Program-made: the position numbers and the translations under genes
Source: Styela clava
Taxonomy: Eukaryota > Chordata > Ascidiacea > Stolidobranchia > Styelidae
Length of the DNA: 64,000 nucleotides
Assembly: GCF_964204865.1 (NCBI RefSeq)
Contig: NC_135262.1
Location: forward strand, 7,688,001 to 7,752,000
Direction: 5' to 3'
The notes under the pieces: generated by a model
Told to the model about the DNA's origin: nothing
Databases searched by the model: none
The model's input: only the letters and a program-made list of their open reading frames with translations
In this document: piece after piece, positions 32,901-45,598 of the stretch
Layout of the letters: each line of letters begins with the position of its first letter
Numbering within the stretch: position 1 is the first letter of the stretch

Positions 32901-35900
32901 AACGACTGCATATATATTTTAGAAGTAGCTTGCTTGGATAGGAAATGAGAAAACGAATCAGCAAACAAATATATTAACTCACGCTTTTGCAGCGATTAAA
33001 GTCAGACATTGTACTAGAACAGTTTCCGGGATGTCGGTCAAATTTTTCAAACACTCTTGAAGTAAATCCCAATCTTCCATCTTGTATATTTCTTGAAATA
33101 TTTTATCACACCATCTAGAATAGTAAAGATTGGCTGAGAAGACATCGGCATGCTACTATTATTAATATTATATCAAAGTAAATTTTTAGTTTGATGCATT
33201 GTGTAGGTGCTATTTTGTAAACAAAACTGAGCACAGAAAAATCGGAATGTGGAAAACTAAGTGGGACATATGGCAAGTCTGTAGATAAGTGGTCGGCAAA
33301 CTTTATGTACTACTGTGTCAAATATGCACATTCACAGTAGCATGCGGGCCACATTAATTTCCTCTCATAAACAATTGCCACAATAAACTTCAAATTATGA
33401 TGCACGCGCAGCTCCGATTGTTGTGTCAACTACAACTAACGGAAGGCACGTTCTGCAAGTAAACGACATACATCAGACATGTGCTTTTGCCTGCGCTAGT
33501 TACTACAAAACAAACGATGTACAACATCTATTGTTACAACATACATCCATGCGTAGATAATAATAAATTTATGAGCATTTTTTGTTTTTACTTTTTATGC
33601 ATTAAATGTGAAGCCGCTCGAGAGCCACAATAAATTGTTCGATATCAGGTTGAAAAAAACTTATACCGTAAATCCAGCAACCAAATTTTTACAGCGAGAT
33701 TTTTGGCGTACAAAGCCTTCTTTTTTGTCTCTTGAATTCAATTACCCGAAATAGATCAGCAAAAGAGAATCTTATATAATACCCTCCATTAATCCAACCA
33801 GTTGACACAATTTCCAAGATAGTTGAACGAGGCCAGAAAACTTTTTTCTTCTCGTCTGTTCCAAATCTATTCAAGATTTCCTTCATGGTATTCGATCTGG
33901 AAAATTGTTTTTTATTATCTTGCGATTTTCCCTTCCAAAACTTGGTCCAAGTTCTGTCAAAATTTGCTTCTTGTTCTGTCTAAAATTTAATGTAATGTTA
34001 TGTTAATACCAAAAAAGTGGAGCAGAATTCAGGATTTGCAATCTTAACCAAAATCTAATGTTGTTTTTAAACCAACAGAGCACTTGCCGGATACGCCAAA
34101 CTGCAAAGCATTATAAGGTAATGATTTCCAGCTCAAATTCCATCTTCTCCACCTTAGAAAGATTTGCACTAAGTTAGCCAGGCTAAGCTTCAAGAAAAAA
34201 GGATGCACGGTATGTATCCAAGAGCCTGTTTGAATTGGAAATGTGAAATACTAAAATCCTTTAACTTACTTTTAATAATATTTCCAACAGGTTATTATCT
34301 TTCTCATTTAGTAACAAGGTTTGTTTTGGTTGATCTGTCCATTTAGCACAATGAACTTGACATGTTTGCTGGCCTTGACGTTGTTTTAAAATAACACTCG
34401 ATAGAGTAACTGGATTTGAAGTGAAGGGAAGTTTTTTAACATGATTTGGAGTATCCAACAAGATGAAATTTTCAATTGTTGTCATCTGAAAAAAATAAAA
34501 AAGGATTATTTTAAATCAAGTGTGGGAGATTGTTTTGGCTTGCGAGCCTCGTTAATTAGTTGCTTTACTTTATACTCATACTTTATATCGAATGCTTCTG
34601 TATATAGTGGCTTATCAAGGGTATAATAGCAGCCATGGGCACAGTTTAAAAATTCCAGTAGAAAAAGAATCATTGAACAATGTTGTATTAAAAAAAATGA
34701 AAAAAGGTTTCAGTAATAACTTGAAATATGCTAGAGCAATGTTGAAATTAAAGGTTGTCAACCGGTGATCAATCTTCAGCTTCGATCTGACAAAAGATGA
34801 TAACAAAACCAGGAATATTGATTGAATTCAATAGTTTTAAGCAAACTTCCTCTAACAGGAAATTAATGTCAATCACATTTTCATCCTTCATCACCAATTT
34901 AGTTGAATATTTCAAAAAAGAAAAAGCATAACATATTGAATTTTTTAGATGAGCATTTCATCAGTTCAGGGCGTGTTTAATTTGTTAAAACTGCTACTAC
35001 GTATACTTTTAGTTATCGTTTTTTAGACCAAAATGACTTCAGTGAAGTGGCCAACCCAATTAAAAATGACCATTTACTAAACGAACCTATTGTTGTGATG
35101 CCGAATTCAAATATAAAAGACGCTGAAAAAACTAGCGGAAATCGCTGTTAAACCAACTTTACGTTTTCAGGCTTCTTATGGTGCTTTTGAAACAGAATCA
35201 GGAGAGATGGTTGAAATAAGTATTGTTTTCGATGGAGGAAGTTTAAAAGATTATTTTGATATGAACAATGGTGCCATTTGTGAATTTTAGTGAACAAAAC
35301 ATGAACATACCAGACAAGAAATTGGGACTGAATTGTTAAGAAGAACGTATGAAACTACAAAGAATGAAAAATATGAAAAGATTTGTGTGATTACATCAAG
35401 TTACTACTTTGAAAATACGGTTCGAAAGCTTGGATATGACTCAATGAAAACGATTGGTTATAAAGATTACATTGATCCATCAATCGATGACAAAATATAT
35501 GCTAACATTCCAAGTCCCCACAAGGCTGTAACATTCTGAGTGAAAAACTTGTCTGGAATAGATTAAAGGAATGAATCAAGATAAAAGAATGAATCAATCA
35601 TTCCTAAATATGATCAGTTTAATTGGTTTGTGTTTATTGAAACTAGCGCATGGTCTTTTTTTAATCTAGGCTTTGGTTTGTCATTTAGTTTTCTGTAATT
35701 TTTAATGATTGTTGATCTGGTAAATTGTGGTGAAAAAAAATCACTCCTCTCAAGTCTACCGAATCAATCTATATCAAATTTTTAATACCTAAAGATGGAA
35801 GAGGAGATCACTAGAAAGATATTATTCATATCTTCTTTTAATTTTACTGTTTGATCTCAATTCCCATGAAAGTGTTAGTGTTCATATATTTGAGAAATCT

Positions 35901-38900
35901 TCTTTTGATGTTATTTTATCATACTGTATGTATTTTATCATTTCATATTGTAACTAGTGTTCACAAAAAATCAAATGTAATATTTTACGTATAGCATATG
36001 TATAGAATGATCATTGTAGAAGTGTTTTTGAAATAGTAGATAAATAATTACACCCAATCAGGACTTAAAAATAGGTTGTGTTGTCAATATAATATGTTTG
36101 TATCATTGTATGTTTTTTCATTTTTCATTTGGAATAGGATGTATTCAATGGAACCACTTCTAACCATATTCCAAATATGTAAGAATTTGTATTTTTATTG
36201 GTAAAAGGATCAAAAAGAGAACTGATACAGATAATTGATAAGTCAATTTCAACGTCCTTAGAGTCACAAGTCAAGTCCTAGCTCCAGCAAATTTCAAAGT
36301 TAAGTCTCAAGCTCGATCACACTTGGGAAACACAGCTAGAATATGCATACTATACTAATCTGCACTTTTTTAAGCAGAAGTCCATTTTTCAAGTTAGGTG
36401 AATTGCCATCAATTTATTACTTCTATAGTATTTTAGGATAAAAATCATCATCACAAACATAATAGAATGTTTTCTTTATTTCAAAATATCCTTTCAATAT
36501 AGATAAAATACATTAACTTTGTCATAAAGAAGTTTCTTGTAATCCGAAAATCCTGTGCACATTAAATTTCAACATTAAAACTAGACAATTAAATTCTGTA
36601 ATTATCGTTCATGTAATTATCGTTCTCATTATGGGGCGATATAATGAATCTAGAAGCAGTTCAGAGGAAGTTTACAGCACAAATAAGCTGCTGCAGAGGA
36701 CAGAGTTATGAGAACCGTTTGGAGGCTTCGAGACTGACAACATTATTAGAAAGAAGAATGAGAGGTGACTTAATAGAAGCCTTCAAAATACTAGATGGTT
36801 TTTGTACATATGGGCAACAATTTTTCAAAGTCTTCTAGAACTGGTAACCTTGTCATAGGGCAAAATCAGCATTCAAAGTTGAACTTTTTTGGGAACAGGG
36901 TCCCAAAATACTGGAACAGCTTACCATTAAATGTGAGGTCAAGTGCTTCTGTGAATATTTTCAAACACAATTTGGATGAATACAGAGATTCCCAGGTGTC
37001 CAACCAAGGACACTTGGACAATACTGGGAATTGTCAAATATGATATTGGAGAGAATTAGATAGTCTAGTTTTCGACATTTGTGTATTAAATGGGTTAGCA
37101 ATACTATTTGGGTAATGTCCTTTCCACTAGTCATAATTTGTCTAGTCTTAATTGTAGTAATTTTTGTGATACTGTGATACATTGTTGTTATACAGGTGTT
37201 ATAGATGTTTATACTGTGGTATATTATATTGTAGATTTTTAAGTTGTACTAGGTGTGATACCCAAAGAGGTATTATTACTTATAGATTTTAATCGGTAAG
37301 TATGTTGATAGGTATTTGTCTGTCTGTCTGTTTGTTTGTCTGTTAGATGCACGCGATATCTTACGAAAGCGAGATTGAATCTGCTCCAGATTTTGCATGT
37401 GCATTCATCATATGTCGTACCAGAAGCCTATTGATTTTGGATGAATTATGTAGTATAATTAACGAGTTATTAATTAATTAGTGATGGGACACAAGGTGTC
37501 ACTATGAAGTAAGAGCGCTGTTTTGGGGGATCCCCTAACTCTCGATCAATAAGTCTTCGGTCTCTGACCGATATTCTCGTTCATTTATTTATTCTGTCCA
37601 TATGATATATATTATATATTTAAATTTTCACACACACAAATACAATAACGAAAGAATAACACAAAAGAGAAATTATTTTCTTCACAACAACAACAATGGC
37701 CGTAACAACAATAATTAAGCAAAACAAACCATTTGTCTTCACGTCTAATAAGTGGAGATTAATAAAACAGAAAACAAACCAAATTCTACAAATATAAGTT
37801 CATGTGAACACAAACTGGTAAAACTGGTTGTATTTAGGAATGATTGAAGTCTGACGATACAAAGTTTTCTACATCTTTCATCTTCATTCCATTATTCTCG
37901 TCAAATGTTTTCACCCATAATGTTATTCTTTCGTGGGGACTTGGTATGTTAGCATATATTTTGTTACCAGTTGATGGATCAACGTAATCTTTATAATCAA
38001 CCGTTATCATTGAATCATATCCGATCTTTCGAACAATTTTTTCAGAATAGTAACTCGATGTAATCACACAAATGTTTTCACATTTTTTATTCTTTGCATT
38101 TTTATTTGTTCTTCTTAACAATTCAGTCCCAATTCCTTGTTTGGTATATTCATGTTTTGTGCACAAAATTGAGCAATATGCGTAGTTGTTCGTACCAAAA
38201 TATTCTTTTAAACTTCCTCCAATAAGCACTTCATCAATTCCAATAAACTGTTTTATACACAATGGAACATCTGAATTGTGAGATTCAGATTTCTTGTATT
38301 TTCCAATGTCAACGATACTTATACCAACTAATTCTCCTGATTCAGTGTCAAAAGCACCATAAGAAGCATTGAGCATTAAAACTGGTTTTACTTCAATTTC
38401 AGTTAGTTTTTCTGCATCCTTTTTAGTTGAATTTAGCGTTATTAGAATAGGTTCATTCGGTAAATAGTCATTCGCAATTAGACTAGCTACTTCACTGAAG
38501 TCATTATCGTCTAAGAGCCGATAATTTACATTCTTTAACTTCATTTTCAAACTATAAATATGGTAGAAGTGGTAGCAACGAAAACACGTCTCGAACTAAT
38601 AATACAGACAAACAATGAATTAATTTATATTTCTTTTTATTTCCTCAAAGAGGAAATGTCCATAAAGATATTATTGAATTCAATCAATCAATTTCCTGGT
38701 TTGTGATCTCTAAGCTGAAAACTGGCGATAAGAACTACATTAATAAGTTATCGATCTGCTCTTGCTCAATATCAATAACTTTTTATAACTATTATTGTAA
38801 CATTGCAAAAACATATATGAAACGAACAAATCTAATAAAAATATGAAACTTGCTAAATACTACTTGCTGAACTTCAATACCATTCCTAAATTATTTTGTA

Positions 38901-41900
38901 CCGTGCCGTTTCAAATCATATATTACGAGTCTTAATTTAATATGTTAGTATTTTCTTTACCTCAAATTCAAAAATAAATATTGAAACCTCCAAACCCCAG
39001 GAGATGAAATTTGGGATCAAATAAAATCTATCCAGGCAATTTACCTACCGAACAGATGTTATGGTTTAGGATGAATAAAAATTATTTAATAATGTAGAAG
39101 GTGGTGTGTTCCCGCTTAGGTCGGGATGAGTAAAATGTAATGAAAAAGGGATAGTTCTAGGTTAGGTTGAGAAGAGCTCCATTTACTTCATTTCATTAAG
39201 GAAAGACCTGGGAGACTCAGTAGCCGTTATCTTTATCGATAACAGGCAGAAGTATGGATTGCTTCATGGCACCAGTCACATTTTTCATAAAGTATAATAC
39301 AAACAACATCTGGCAGTCCAAAGTCAATTATTTAACATGATTGGCAGGCGTAAATACAATATAAAATATATCAATCTAGAAATAAAGTTTACACAAATCA
39401 TGTTTGAAAAGACATATGCGAAAATAAACTGACCCTAAAAAAATAAATTAAGCATTGCCGCCCAAATCAGGCCAAAAAATTGCGTCCAGAAAAGCAACTT
39501 AATATTCTGCGGTCTGACAACATTGTTCCCGCCGCGACTTACCGCTATCACACCTTTCGAATAATGATAATTTTGATAACTGATTAATGGGGTCACTCCC
39601 CTCATACCCCCGGATGTCTGTCCCTGGTGGTATGCCATATCATAAAGCAGTCCTACCATATTTTCTCTCCTCAAAAGAATGAAACCCTTTCCTATCAGAA
39701 TGCAACTGGTTAGGCAATATATAGCGATAAACCTCACGCTATAAAAGCTGTTTTAGTTGACCAGAAAACTGTAAATAAGACAAGATGAAGATCCGGTATT
39801 CGTAGTTCGATTCAATTACTTGTAAACTAATCAGAATTGTTTGAATGTTCTACGATGTATTGATAATATTGAAAATTTATGCAACGAACCAACTCACCTT
39901 CGCCACATTGCAGCCGATTTCCATTTTCTGAATCGTTGTTCCAAATTTTAAGTCTATTATGTGAACATTTTGTCCTGGAATGCAATATGAAATATTTGAC
40001 TAATTTTAATCAAATTATAATTAATCATAAAATTCATTGTACTTAGAATGCATAAATTGACACATTATATTATAATATTCCTGAAAAATATCCCAAAATA
40101 ATGAAATTGCACCTTTGCATAACACAGCGACTTGATCGGAAGATAACGAGGTCATTTGAACGTTTTCATCAATCTATAAAAATAACATGATTGTTGATAA
40201 ACATATTTGTTTATGTTGATTAATAACAAAAGTTATTCAAAGCTGCTGTCATGATATAGCTCCATAACGAAGATTTGCAATATTATTAAAATAACTTATT
40301 AACGTGATCTTATTAAAAATGTTCAGTCCCACCTGTATGGATCTCACTTCCAACGAATACCCTAATCCTCACCCTTTTGTCAAAATATTATATTTACCCC
40401 ACTCCATATGATTAATTTATCCATTTTCCCCACATATATATAAATATATATCTCACCCAACTCCAAAGAGTAGGACAAGTGTGCTAAAAAGGGTGCAAGT
40501 GGGACATCACATTTTGGAGTTGCAGAGTCAAGACATATTATTAAAAATGCACAAATGATAACAGCTGTAGTTGTGCATGCTTTAATAAGAAACGAACTCA
40601 ATTATCATCATGTTCTTATAAACCTTTCATATTACCAGGATAATTAAAAAAATTGAGGCATAACCCGATATTCCCATCCATTTCTTATGTTTTAACCAAT
40701 TCTTATGTGTGTCATAGCCTTCACCATACCTCTACTGTTGTAACTTTATCCAGTTGAATGTTGATTTCGTTGTTGATTACAGAAACACAAAGAAGACAAA
40801 GAGATCCATCACTCCCTGTGTAAGAAAATATTTGAATTTTTATGACTCGTTTAACCAACTCTTCCTCGCTGAGAATAAAAAGACATACAGACAGTGGTGA
40901 TCACTGGTGTTGCACTTTCATGAAATTCTGATGTTGCTTTGAGTTTTCGACCTTCATATTGAAGAGTCCTTATACAATGGCTGACTTCATTTTCCTCTGA
41001 ATGAATCGAGCTTGCTAAGATAGCGTATTCCTAAAAAAATAGTTGAAAATTCAATTTAAACTTGATTATCGATGAAAAAATTGATTTGTGTCAGTGTGCA
41101 GCTAGACTCTTTTAAATCAAATAGTTAACTTGTAACTGCGTTTGTACCTGCGATTAATTAATTATGTTGTTGAGCCTAGTTGTGAGCCTAAAATGTAATA
41201 AATTAGGGCGATTACCATAATTATGTCTTGACACTCGAGTATCGCTCCCAAAAATTACCTCAAATCAGAATAATTCAAGTCAAAATTTTCTACAGCAGCA
41301 ACTCAAAAAAAAGTCGAGTCTAATGAGCATTTTAGCAGTCCATTAAAGATGACTTGAATACATTAAAGTTTTTGTTATCGAAAATGTATTTCCCCGACAC
41401 AGGAGTCTTAGTCAATTGTAAACAGTCAATAAGTGTACCACGCAGCGATGATATTGATTAATCCACTCACAGGTAATTAACCCCTACAAGATTTAACCTC
41501 CAAACCGGGGTGATCGGGGGTGCAATGGCAAGAATTTCCCAACACCTAACCCAATACACCAACCATTAAATCACAATTGGTGTTGATGAATTGATGTGAT
41601 TTACCGACGTTTCAAATTTCTATGCAGGAAAACTTCATCAGGACACGATATGAAAAAAAAGGCTAAAAGTTTTTTCACCTTAATAATTTTTCCTTTTTCC
41701 CTGCCCTATATAACCCTGATAAAGTTTTTCTACATAGAAATTCGAAATGTCAGTAAATTACATCGTTTTAATAAAACCAGTTGTGCTTTATTTATGCTCA
41801 ACACGAATATACCTGGTGGCTATTATATGCTATTTAAGCCATAACATAGCCACATTAATCAAATAATTTTTTACACATATCCTCACATTGTTTTCAACAT

Positions 41901-43786
41901 CACAGATGGAACAGATGCACAAATTTCCATCCTTTTTCACAAATGATGAAACGGACATAATTTCCTTTATTTTCAACTTGATTGAAGCATCTGGAAAGAT
42001 TTCTTGTGGATCTTCCAATACATAATGTAGATGAAATAATGATCCATCGTCTAACAACACAAATGTCTTATGGCCTTGGCATTGAACGAGGCAGTGGATT
42101 TTGTGTTTCAGCTAAAATAAAAAGGATTTTTGATGATAAAAGATTCGTTTATAGTAATGATTCGGCACATCTAAAACGTTTTCATGAATACAAAGTCACT
42201 GATGTTAAACAGAAATAAAGTTTAACAAGTGTATCAAAGGAGCTTTTTTATTATTTATTACATGTAATATTGCTTTGATAATTTTCAGCAAAAAAAATTC
42301 ACCGTAAAAGTCATAGCATCGTCAAGATTAGTTTCTTTGAAAGTTCTCAAAACTTTTTCATTTTGTACGACAACAAATTCTTTTTCTTCAGAATCAAATA
42401 CAACTGAACTTGTGTTTTTACGTCCTCTCGTACAAGACCATGTTTTAATCACTCTGTTGTCATTCACCTAAAATGCAACATAAAATAAAAGATATAATCA
42501 CTGAAACACAGGTTTATGTAATATCAAATATATTCTGAAAAGGGTCGTTCAATAGGAAAATGAAATCAGAGCATCGTGAATTCATAGAAATGAAATTTCT
42601 TGTAAATGTAATTTTGACACCCGATGGTGCTTTTGTACTATGTCATCTGCAAGGCTGGGTAACTGGTTTGAAATCAGGATAGCACCATAGCTTACAAAAA
42701 ATAAAAAGCTAAAAGCAGTTTCACAGCAGTGGGTATCAGATAGATAGATAGATAGATAGATAGAAGTTTATTCATCACCCAGTCATTAGCCAACAAATCA
42801 AACACAAACAACAACATTCAATAAGTAAAAGAAGAATAATCGACTAACAACGGAATTGATAGGAGATTGGAAGGACCATACTGTCACTAAATCGAAACAA
42901 CTCTCCTGGCATAAAAAAGGTTGACAGTTTACATTTTATATTATACCAATTATAAAACATTTTAACTTGTTGTAACTAACAATCAAGCATCAAAAGTAAT
43001 GTGACACATATTGAGACAAATTTAGAATAGAAGCGGCAAGAAAAAGCGTTTAATTTTATATCACAAAAAAATAAAAACGTACAAGTTGAAAAGTTATGAA
43101 TCAGTACTTATTCAGAAAAGACTGGAAATACTTCTTGGAAAAAACTTGAAACTGGAAATTTCTTTTAGATTTTCGTCAATATCGTTCCAAATACTCACAC
43201 CCCCGGTACTTCATGGAATTTTGGGCCCGCGAGGATGAAAATCGTGGTACAAATAATCCTCCCTTTCGAAATGAACGAGTATCATATGTATGTGCATTTT
43301 TTTGTTGTAACAAAATATTGTTGTATCACGCTAGGGGCAGTGCTATTTACCGCTTGATATATGAGCCTTCCCATTTCATAAAAATATAGATCTTTTATTC
43401 TAAGAATACCAAGGATTTTGTAATAACTACTCAAATTTGCCCAGCGTGGCACCCCGCAGATGTCTCAAATTGCTTTATTTTGGATCATCATGATATAGTT
43501 TCTAGTTTTAAATTTAAACTTGCAATCATACAAATTGAACTTTGAACTTTTCAATCCAATATTAGTAATTGAAAATTTGAAAGAAATCTGAAATCAAGGC
43601 TAATGCCCAAAATTGTAGTATCGGTTATTCAAATTCAAAATTTCATTTTACCTGAACTGAACTAAGACTGGAGTTGAACGCCAAGACAACAAAGTCTGAA
43701 CCAGGATCTTTGGCCCAACCAAGAAATGTCGAGCCTTTACGTTTCGAAGTTAAATTTGTAATATCTGCATTTGTTACTGTTGTCAT
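29911..43786 (-). CDS. NOL11: Nucleolar protein 11
   Basis: Fifteen coding exons join in frame to 644 residues (human 719): 43652-43786, 42303-42467, 41887-42111, 40889-41030, 40730-40815, 40113-40173, 39898-39974, 34270-34485, 33783-33979, 32983-33114, 32498-32620, 31740-31818, 31034-31105, 30166-30273, 29911-30027. NOL11 is a t-UTP/SSU-processome factor for pre-rRNA transcription and processing. Exon 2 EFVVVQNEKVLRTF, exon 5 SDGSLCLL, exon 8 LPFTSNPVTLSSVILK, exon 10 LLQECLKNLTDIPETV, exon 14 WLGMIIDAHLSEI and the C-terminus KELYTVEIMKF parallel the human protein. Exon 9 ends at GGAGG|GTATTA and exon 12 starts at the upstream acceptor TTTACAG|AAATG, because only these keep the frame. Intron 7 (5.4 kb) holds a GNAT-like gene. 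AATAAA overlaps the stop codon's last base. Confidence 0.88.
31923..32290 (+). repeat. Diverged tRNA-like SINE split by a hAT MITE, NOL11 intron 11
   Basis: AATGGCTCAGCAGTTAAAATGC before the insertion and CTTTGTTCCAAATCCCATGC after it look like A- and B-box regions of one tRNA-derived repeat. Confidence 0.45.
31953..32169. mobile_element. Short hAT MITE, NOL11 intron 11
   Basis: The left end CCAGTGGTTCTCAACC and the right end (complement GCATCGGTTCTACAAACC) form a diverged inverted repeat. Flanks GCTAGAGT and GCTAGATT agree at 7 of 8 bases, as an aged 8-bp duplication. Confidence 0.65.
32740..32920. repeat. hAT-type terminal fragment, NOL11 intron 10
   Basis: CCAGGGTTCCTCAAACTGGG followed by GCACCCCTAGGG resembles a hAT left terminus. 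No matching right end was found. Confidence 0.4.
33288..33645. repeat. hAT-type fragment, NOL11 intron 9
   Basis: AGTGGTCGGCAAACTTTATG, GCATGCGGGCCACA and later GCCGCTCGAGAGCCACA are typical of degenerate hAT MITE ends. A duplication could not be identified. Confidence 0.4.
35004..35606 (+). pseudogene. Inverted, broken copy of the GNAT-like gene
   Basis: It matches the minus-strand gene at 37834-38550 along most of its length (NDFSEVA near 35027, ASYGAFETESGE near 35170, EIGTELLRRT near 35320, NIPSPHK near 35508). It has an in-frame stop and frameshift near 35150, a deletion after ISIV, and a stop where the intact gene reads on. It lies in the opposite orientation, 2.3 kb away, inside the same NOL11 intron. 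Confidence 0.85.
36617..37045 (+). mobile_element. Non-LTR retrotransposon (LINE) 3'-ORF remnant
   Basis: Two overlapping frames give the C-terminal signature of LINE reverse transcriptases: LEAVQRKFTAQI, SYENRLEASRLTTLLERRMR and GDLIEAFKIL, then after a frameshift NRVPKYWNSLPLNV and SVNIFKHNLD. The catalytic reverse-transcriptase core is absent, so this is a 5'-truncated dead copy. Confidence 0.85.
37262..37582. repeat. Dispersed ~310-bp repeat, copy 1
   Basis: From ATCGGTAAGTATGTTGATAG through a (TGTC)n run, GAATCTGCTCCAGATTTTGC, GGGACACAAGGTGTCACTAT and CTTCGGTCTCTGACCGATAT it matches 59016-59308 at roughly 90 percent by eye. The start and end do not form an obvious inverted repeat. Family unknown. 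Confidence 0.8.
37834..38550 (-). CDS. GNAT-like N-acetyltransferase, intronless, nested in NOL11 intron 7
   Basis: One open frame encodes 238 residues from ATG (second Met two codons later). HEYTKQGIGTELLRRT (residues ~133-148) fits the acetyl-CoA-binding motif A of the GNAT fold (Q/R-x-x-G-x-G/A), and CVITSSYYSEKIVRKIGYDS resembles motif B. The overall layout recalls arylalkylamine N-acetyltransferase-like proteins; the substrate cannot be read from the sequence. It runs on the same strand as the host gene. A decayed copy at 35004-35606 lacks several segments, while this copy has no break, which argues for selection. It could be a retrocopy, but no poly(A) tract or flanking duplication was recognised. 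An expressed gene is likely but unproven. Confidence 0.7.
   Translation of the reverse strand: MKMKLKNVNYRLLDDNDFSEVASLIANDYLPNEPILITLNSTKKDAEKLTEIEVKPVLMLNASYGAFDTESGELVGISIVDIGKYKKSESHNSDVPLCIKQFIGIDEVLIGGSLKEYFGTNNYAYCSILCTKHEYTKQGIGTELLRRTNKNAKNKKCENICVITSSYYSEKIVRKIGYDSMITVDYKDYVDPSTGNKIYANIPSPHERITLWVKTFDENNGMKMKDVENFVSSDFNHS
42720..43530 (-). mobile_element. LINE 3' fragment with (GATA)n tail, NOL11 intron 1
   Basis: On the minus strand broken frames give RWANLSSYYKILGILRIKDL, IYQAVNSTAPSVIQQYF and then GGLFVPRFSSSRAQNSMKYR with an in-frame stop and frameshifts. These fit the C-terminal region of non-LTR reverse transcriptases. The element's 3' end abuts a (GATA)n run at about 42739-42765, as for LINEs that end in short tandem repeats. 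Confidence 0.7.
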
Positions 43787-43889
43787 GATTGCAACATTTA
43801 TGAATATTTATATATCTATGATACAAGCACTAAAAACAAGAGGAAAACGTATACTATATTAAATAGTTTACAATCGAAAGTATCATACA

Positions 43890-44103
43890 TATTCTCCCGT
43901 AGTGTGTGTACCAGGTTAGGCCATAATTTTATTTCGATTTTCCTTATTTTAGTTCTATTACGAGTTCGAGACTGTCTGTGATAGCCATGTGAATAATCCC
44001 CATGCCCATAGGTTTCAGTCTCTTCACACAACTTGATGTAAAATAGGCGAACAAATTTACGGTAGTCACCTCCATCTTGGTACACATACTTCTGGAGCAC
44101 CGA
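43890..44103 (-). mobile_element. MITE of the CTCCAGAAGTATGTG family
   Basis: It is the complement of the 26823-27040 copy: it ends in GGTACACATACTTCTGGAGC and begins with TCCCGTAGTGTGTGTACC. It lies between the NOL11 start and the end of MRPS24. Confidence 0.75.
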
Positions 44104-44704
44104 ATAACCATTAAACCTAATTTTTTCATATCCCCCTCTTAGTAATAATGTACACGGTACACCCATTGAATGTGCAACAAATCATGACATATTCCATGTT
44201 CTACGAAAGTAAAATTTATCAAGCACATGATATTGTTGCAGTCATGATATAGAAATGGCTTCGATTATCAGACTTCTTGCTAGGGAGTAGCATTAATCTT
44301 TAGGATTAATTTCACTTTAAAATTTTATGTAATCGTTTCAGAACATACAATATTTTACATATGTGAAATGCATTAAAATGAACCAAATGATATAGAACTT
44401 TTCATACTAGTTATTTGTCCTCCCTCATCTCTGAGGGGCAATGGAGCGTTTTTTGGGTGCTACAAGCAAAGGCGCAAACTAGGTATCATTCATGATGACC
44501 GTATTGATTCGAAGTAAAGAATGTGATTTTTTTTATTATTTGACTGTAAAGCAATTCGCTGGCTTTTTTATTACTAAACGCGGCGCATAAAAGAATCAAT
44601 GGTATTTTTATTGACACCATGGGCCAAAAAGTGTTGGTTGTTATGGTTTGTGGTTAGCAAAAAAAATTTCTGACATGAAAAATGAAAAACAGATGAATAA
44701 ATTT

Positions 44705-45196
44705 TTAAACATATTTATAAGTCATTTTCTCCTTGCTACTCATGTATAAATGGATTCTAACATTATAATCAAAAATAGTCGACAAAATTCCCTCGGCATA
44801 TGTAGCATGATGCTGAAATGTCATTAGAGGGCGCATTTGTTGCACAAAAACTATTATTTCTAAAATATTCAAACGTCGCTTAATAATCACTTCTGACAAA
44901 GTTAGTCTGTGAAATGTTCCGCTGAGAAATTGTCGAATAAAAAGATCCTCGTACGCCATCTGGTGAGCATTTCTTTCTCCGTGAAGATTGCTTGTATTGA
45001 ATGATAACCATCCTTTTCTATGTTGAATATATTCAGGTTTAAAAGCTTCTTCATATGTTACAGGTTTATTTTTAAATTTGGAACCCTTTACTCTTCCTGC
45101 TTGCACTTTATTGTTTGTTGCAGTAGTATGAAATCCATTTACCAAAAGTAATCTAGTTCGCAAAGCACTAAACCACTTTCTTGAAAGCAAGCTCAT
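44705..45196 (-). CDS. MRPS24: Mitochondrial ribosomal protein S24 (uS3m)
   Basis: A single exon encodes 163 residues (human 167). The protein is a small-subunit component of the mitochondrial ribosome. The basic, hydroxylated N-terminus (first ~30 residues) fits a transit peptide. Conserved blocks are KPVTYEEAFKPEYIQHRKGW, NLHGERNAHQMAYEDLFIRQ, FLSGTF, VIIKRRLNILEI and the C-terminal MTYKYV. An acceptor-like AAGCAG ends 8 nt before the ATG. The gene is head-to-head with a block of nested transposons. Confidence 0.93.
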   Translation of the reverse strand: MSLLSRKWFSALRTRLLLVNGFHTTATNNKVQAGRVKGSKFKNKPVTYEEAFKPEYIQHRKGWLSFNTSNLHGERNAHQMAYEDLFIRQFLSGTFHRLTLSEVIIKRRLNILEIIVFVQQMRPLMTFQHHATYAEGILSTIFDYNVRIHLYMSSKEKMTYKYV

Positions 45197-45598
45197 TTCT
45201 AGATCTGCTTATCCAATATGAAGATGTTTGTATGTTAATAAAAAAATGCGATTGCACAAATTTATTAGAAATATACCATTAAATATTATGAAACTATTAA
45301 TAAAAGCGGACAAAACATAACATATATTATATAGACCTAGACCAGGCCTGCACAACTCAAATTACCACGAGGGCCGCAAGCATAAATCTGAAGGCTCGGT
45401 GGGCCGCAAACTTTGCCACATACATATTTCACAAGATGAACTACAAATCAAAATAATATTGTGAAACAGTTAAATTTACTATAACACTTCCATTACTGGG
45501 GAGCTAAAAAATATGAATAAACTTATTTTCTTGAGTAAAAACAAGATACAGTTCTGGCATATGAGATAGCAAATATGTATTTAGTGGTTCATCTATAC

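Noticed and set aside
33746-33782. Longer NOL11 exon 9 using the donor after CTATTTCGG
   Set aside because: It ends in phase 0 and would put a stop in the next exon; the upstream GG|GTATTA donor keeps the frame and the alignment to the human protein.
39435-39737. 100-residue minus-strand open frame in NOL11 intron 7
   Set aside because: No domain, no NOL11 similarity and biased composition; probably chance or transposon debris.
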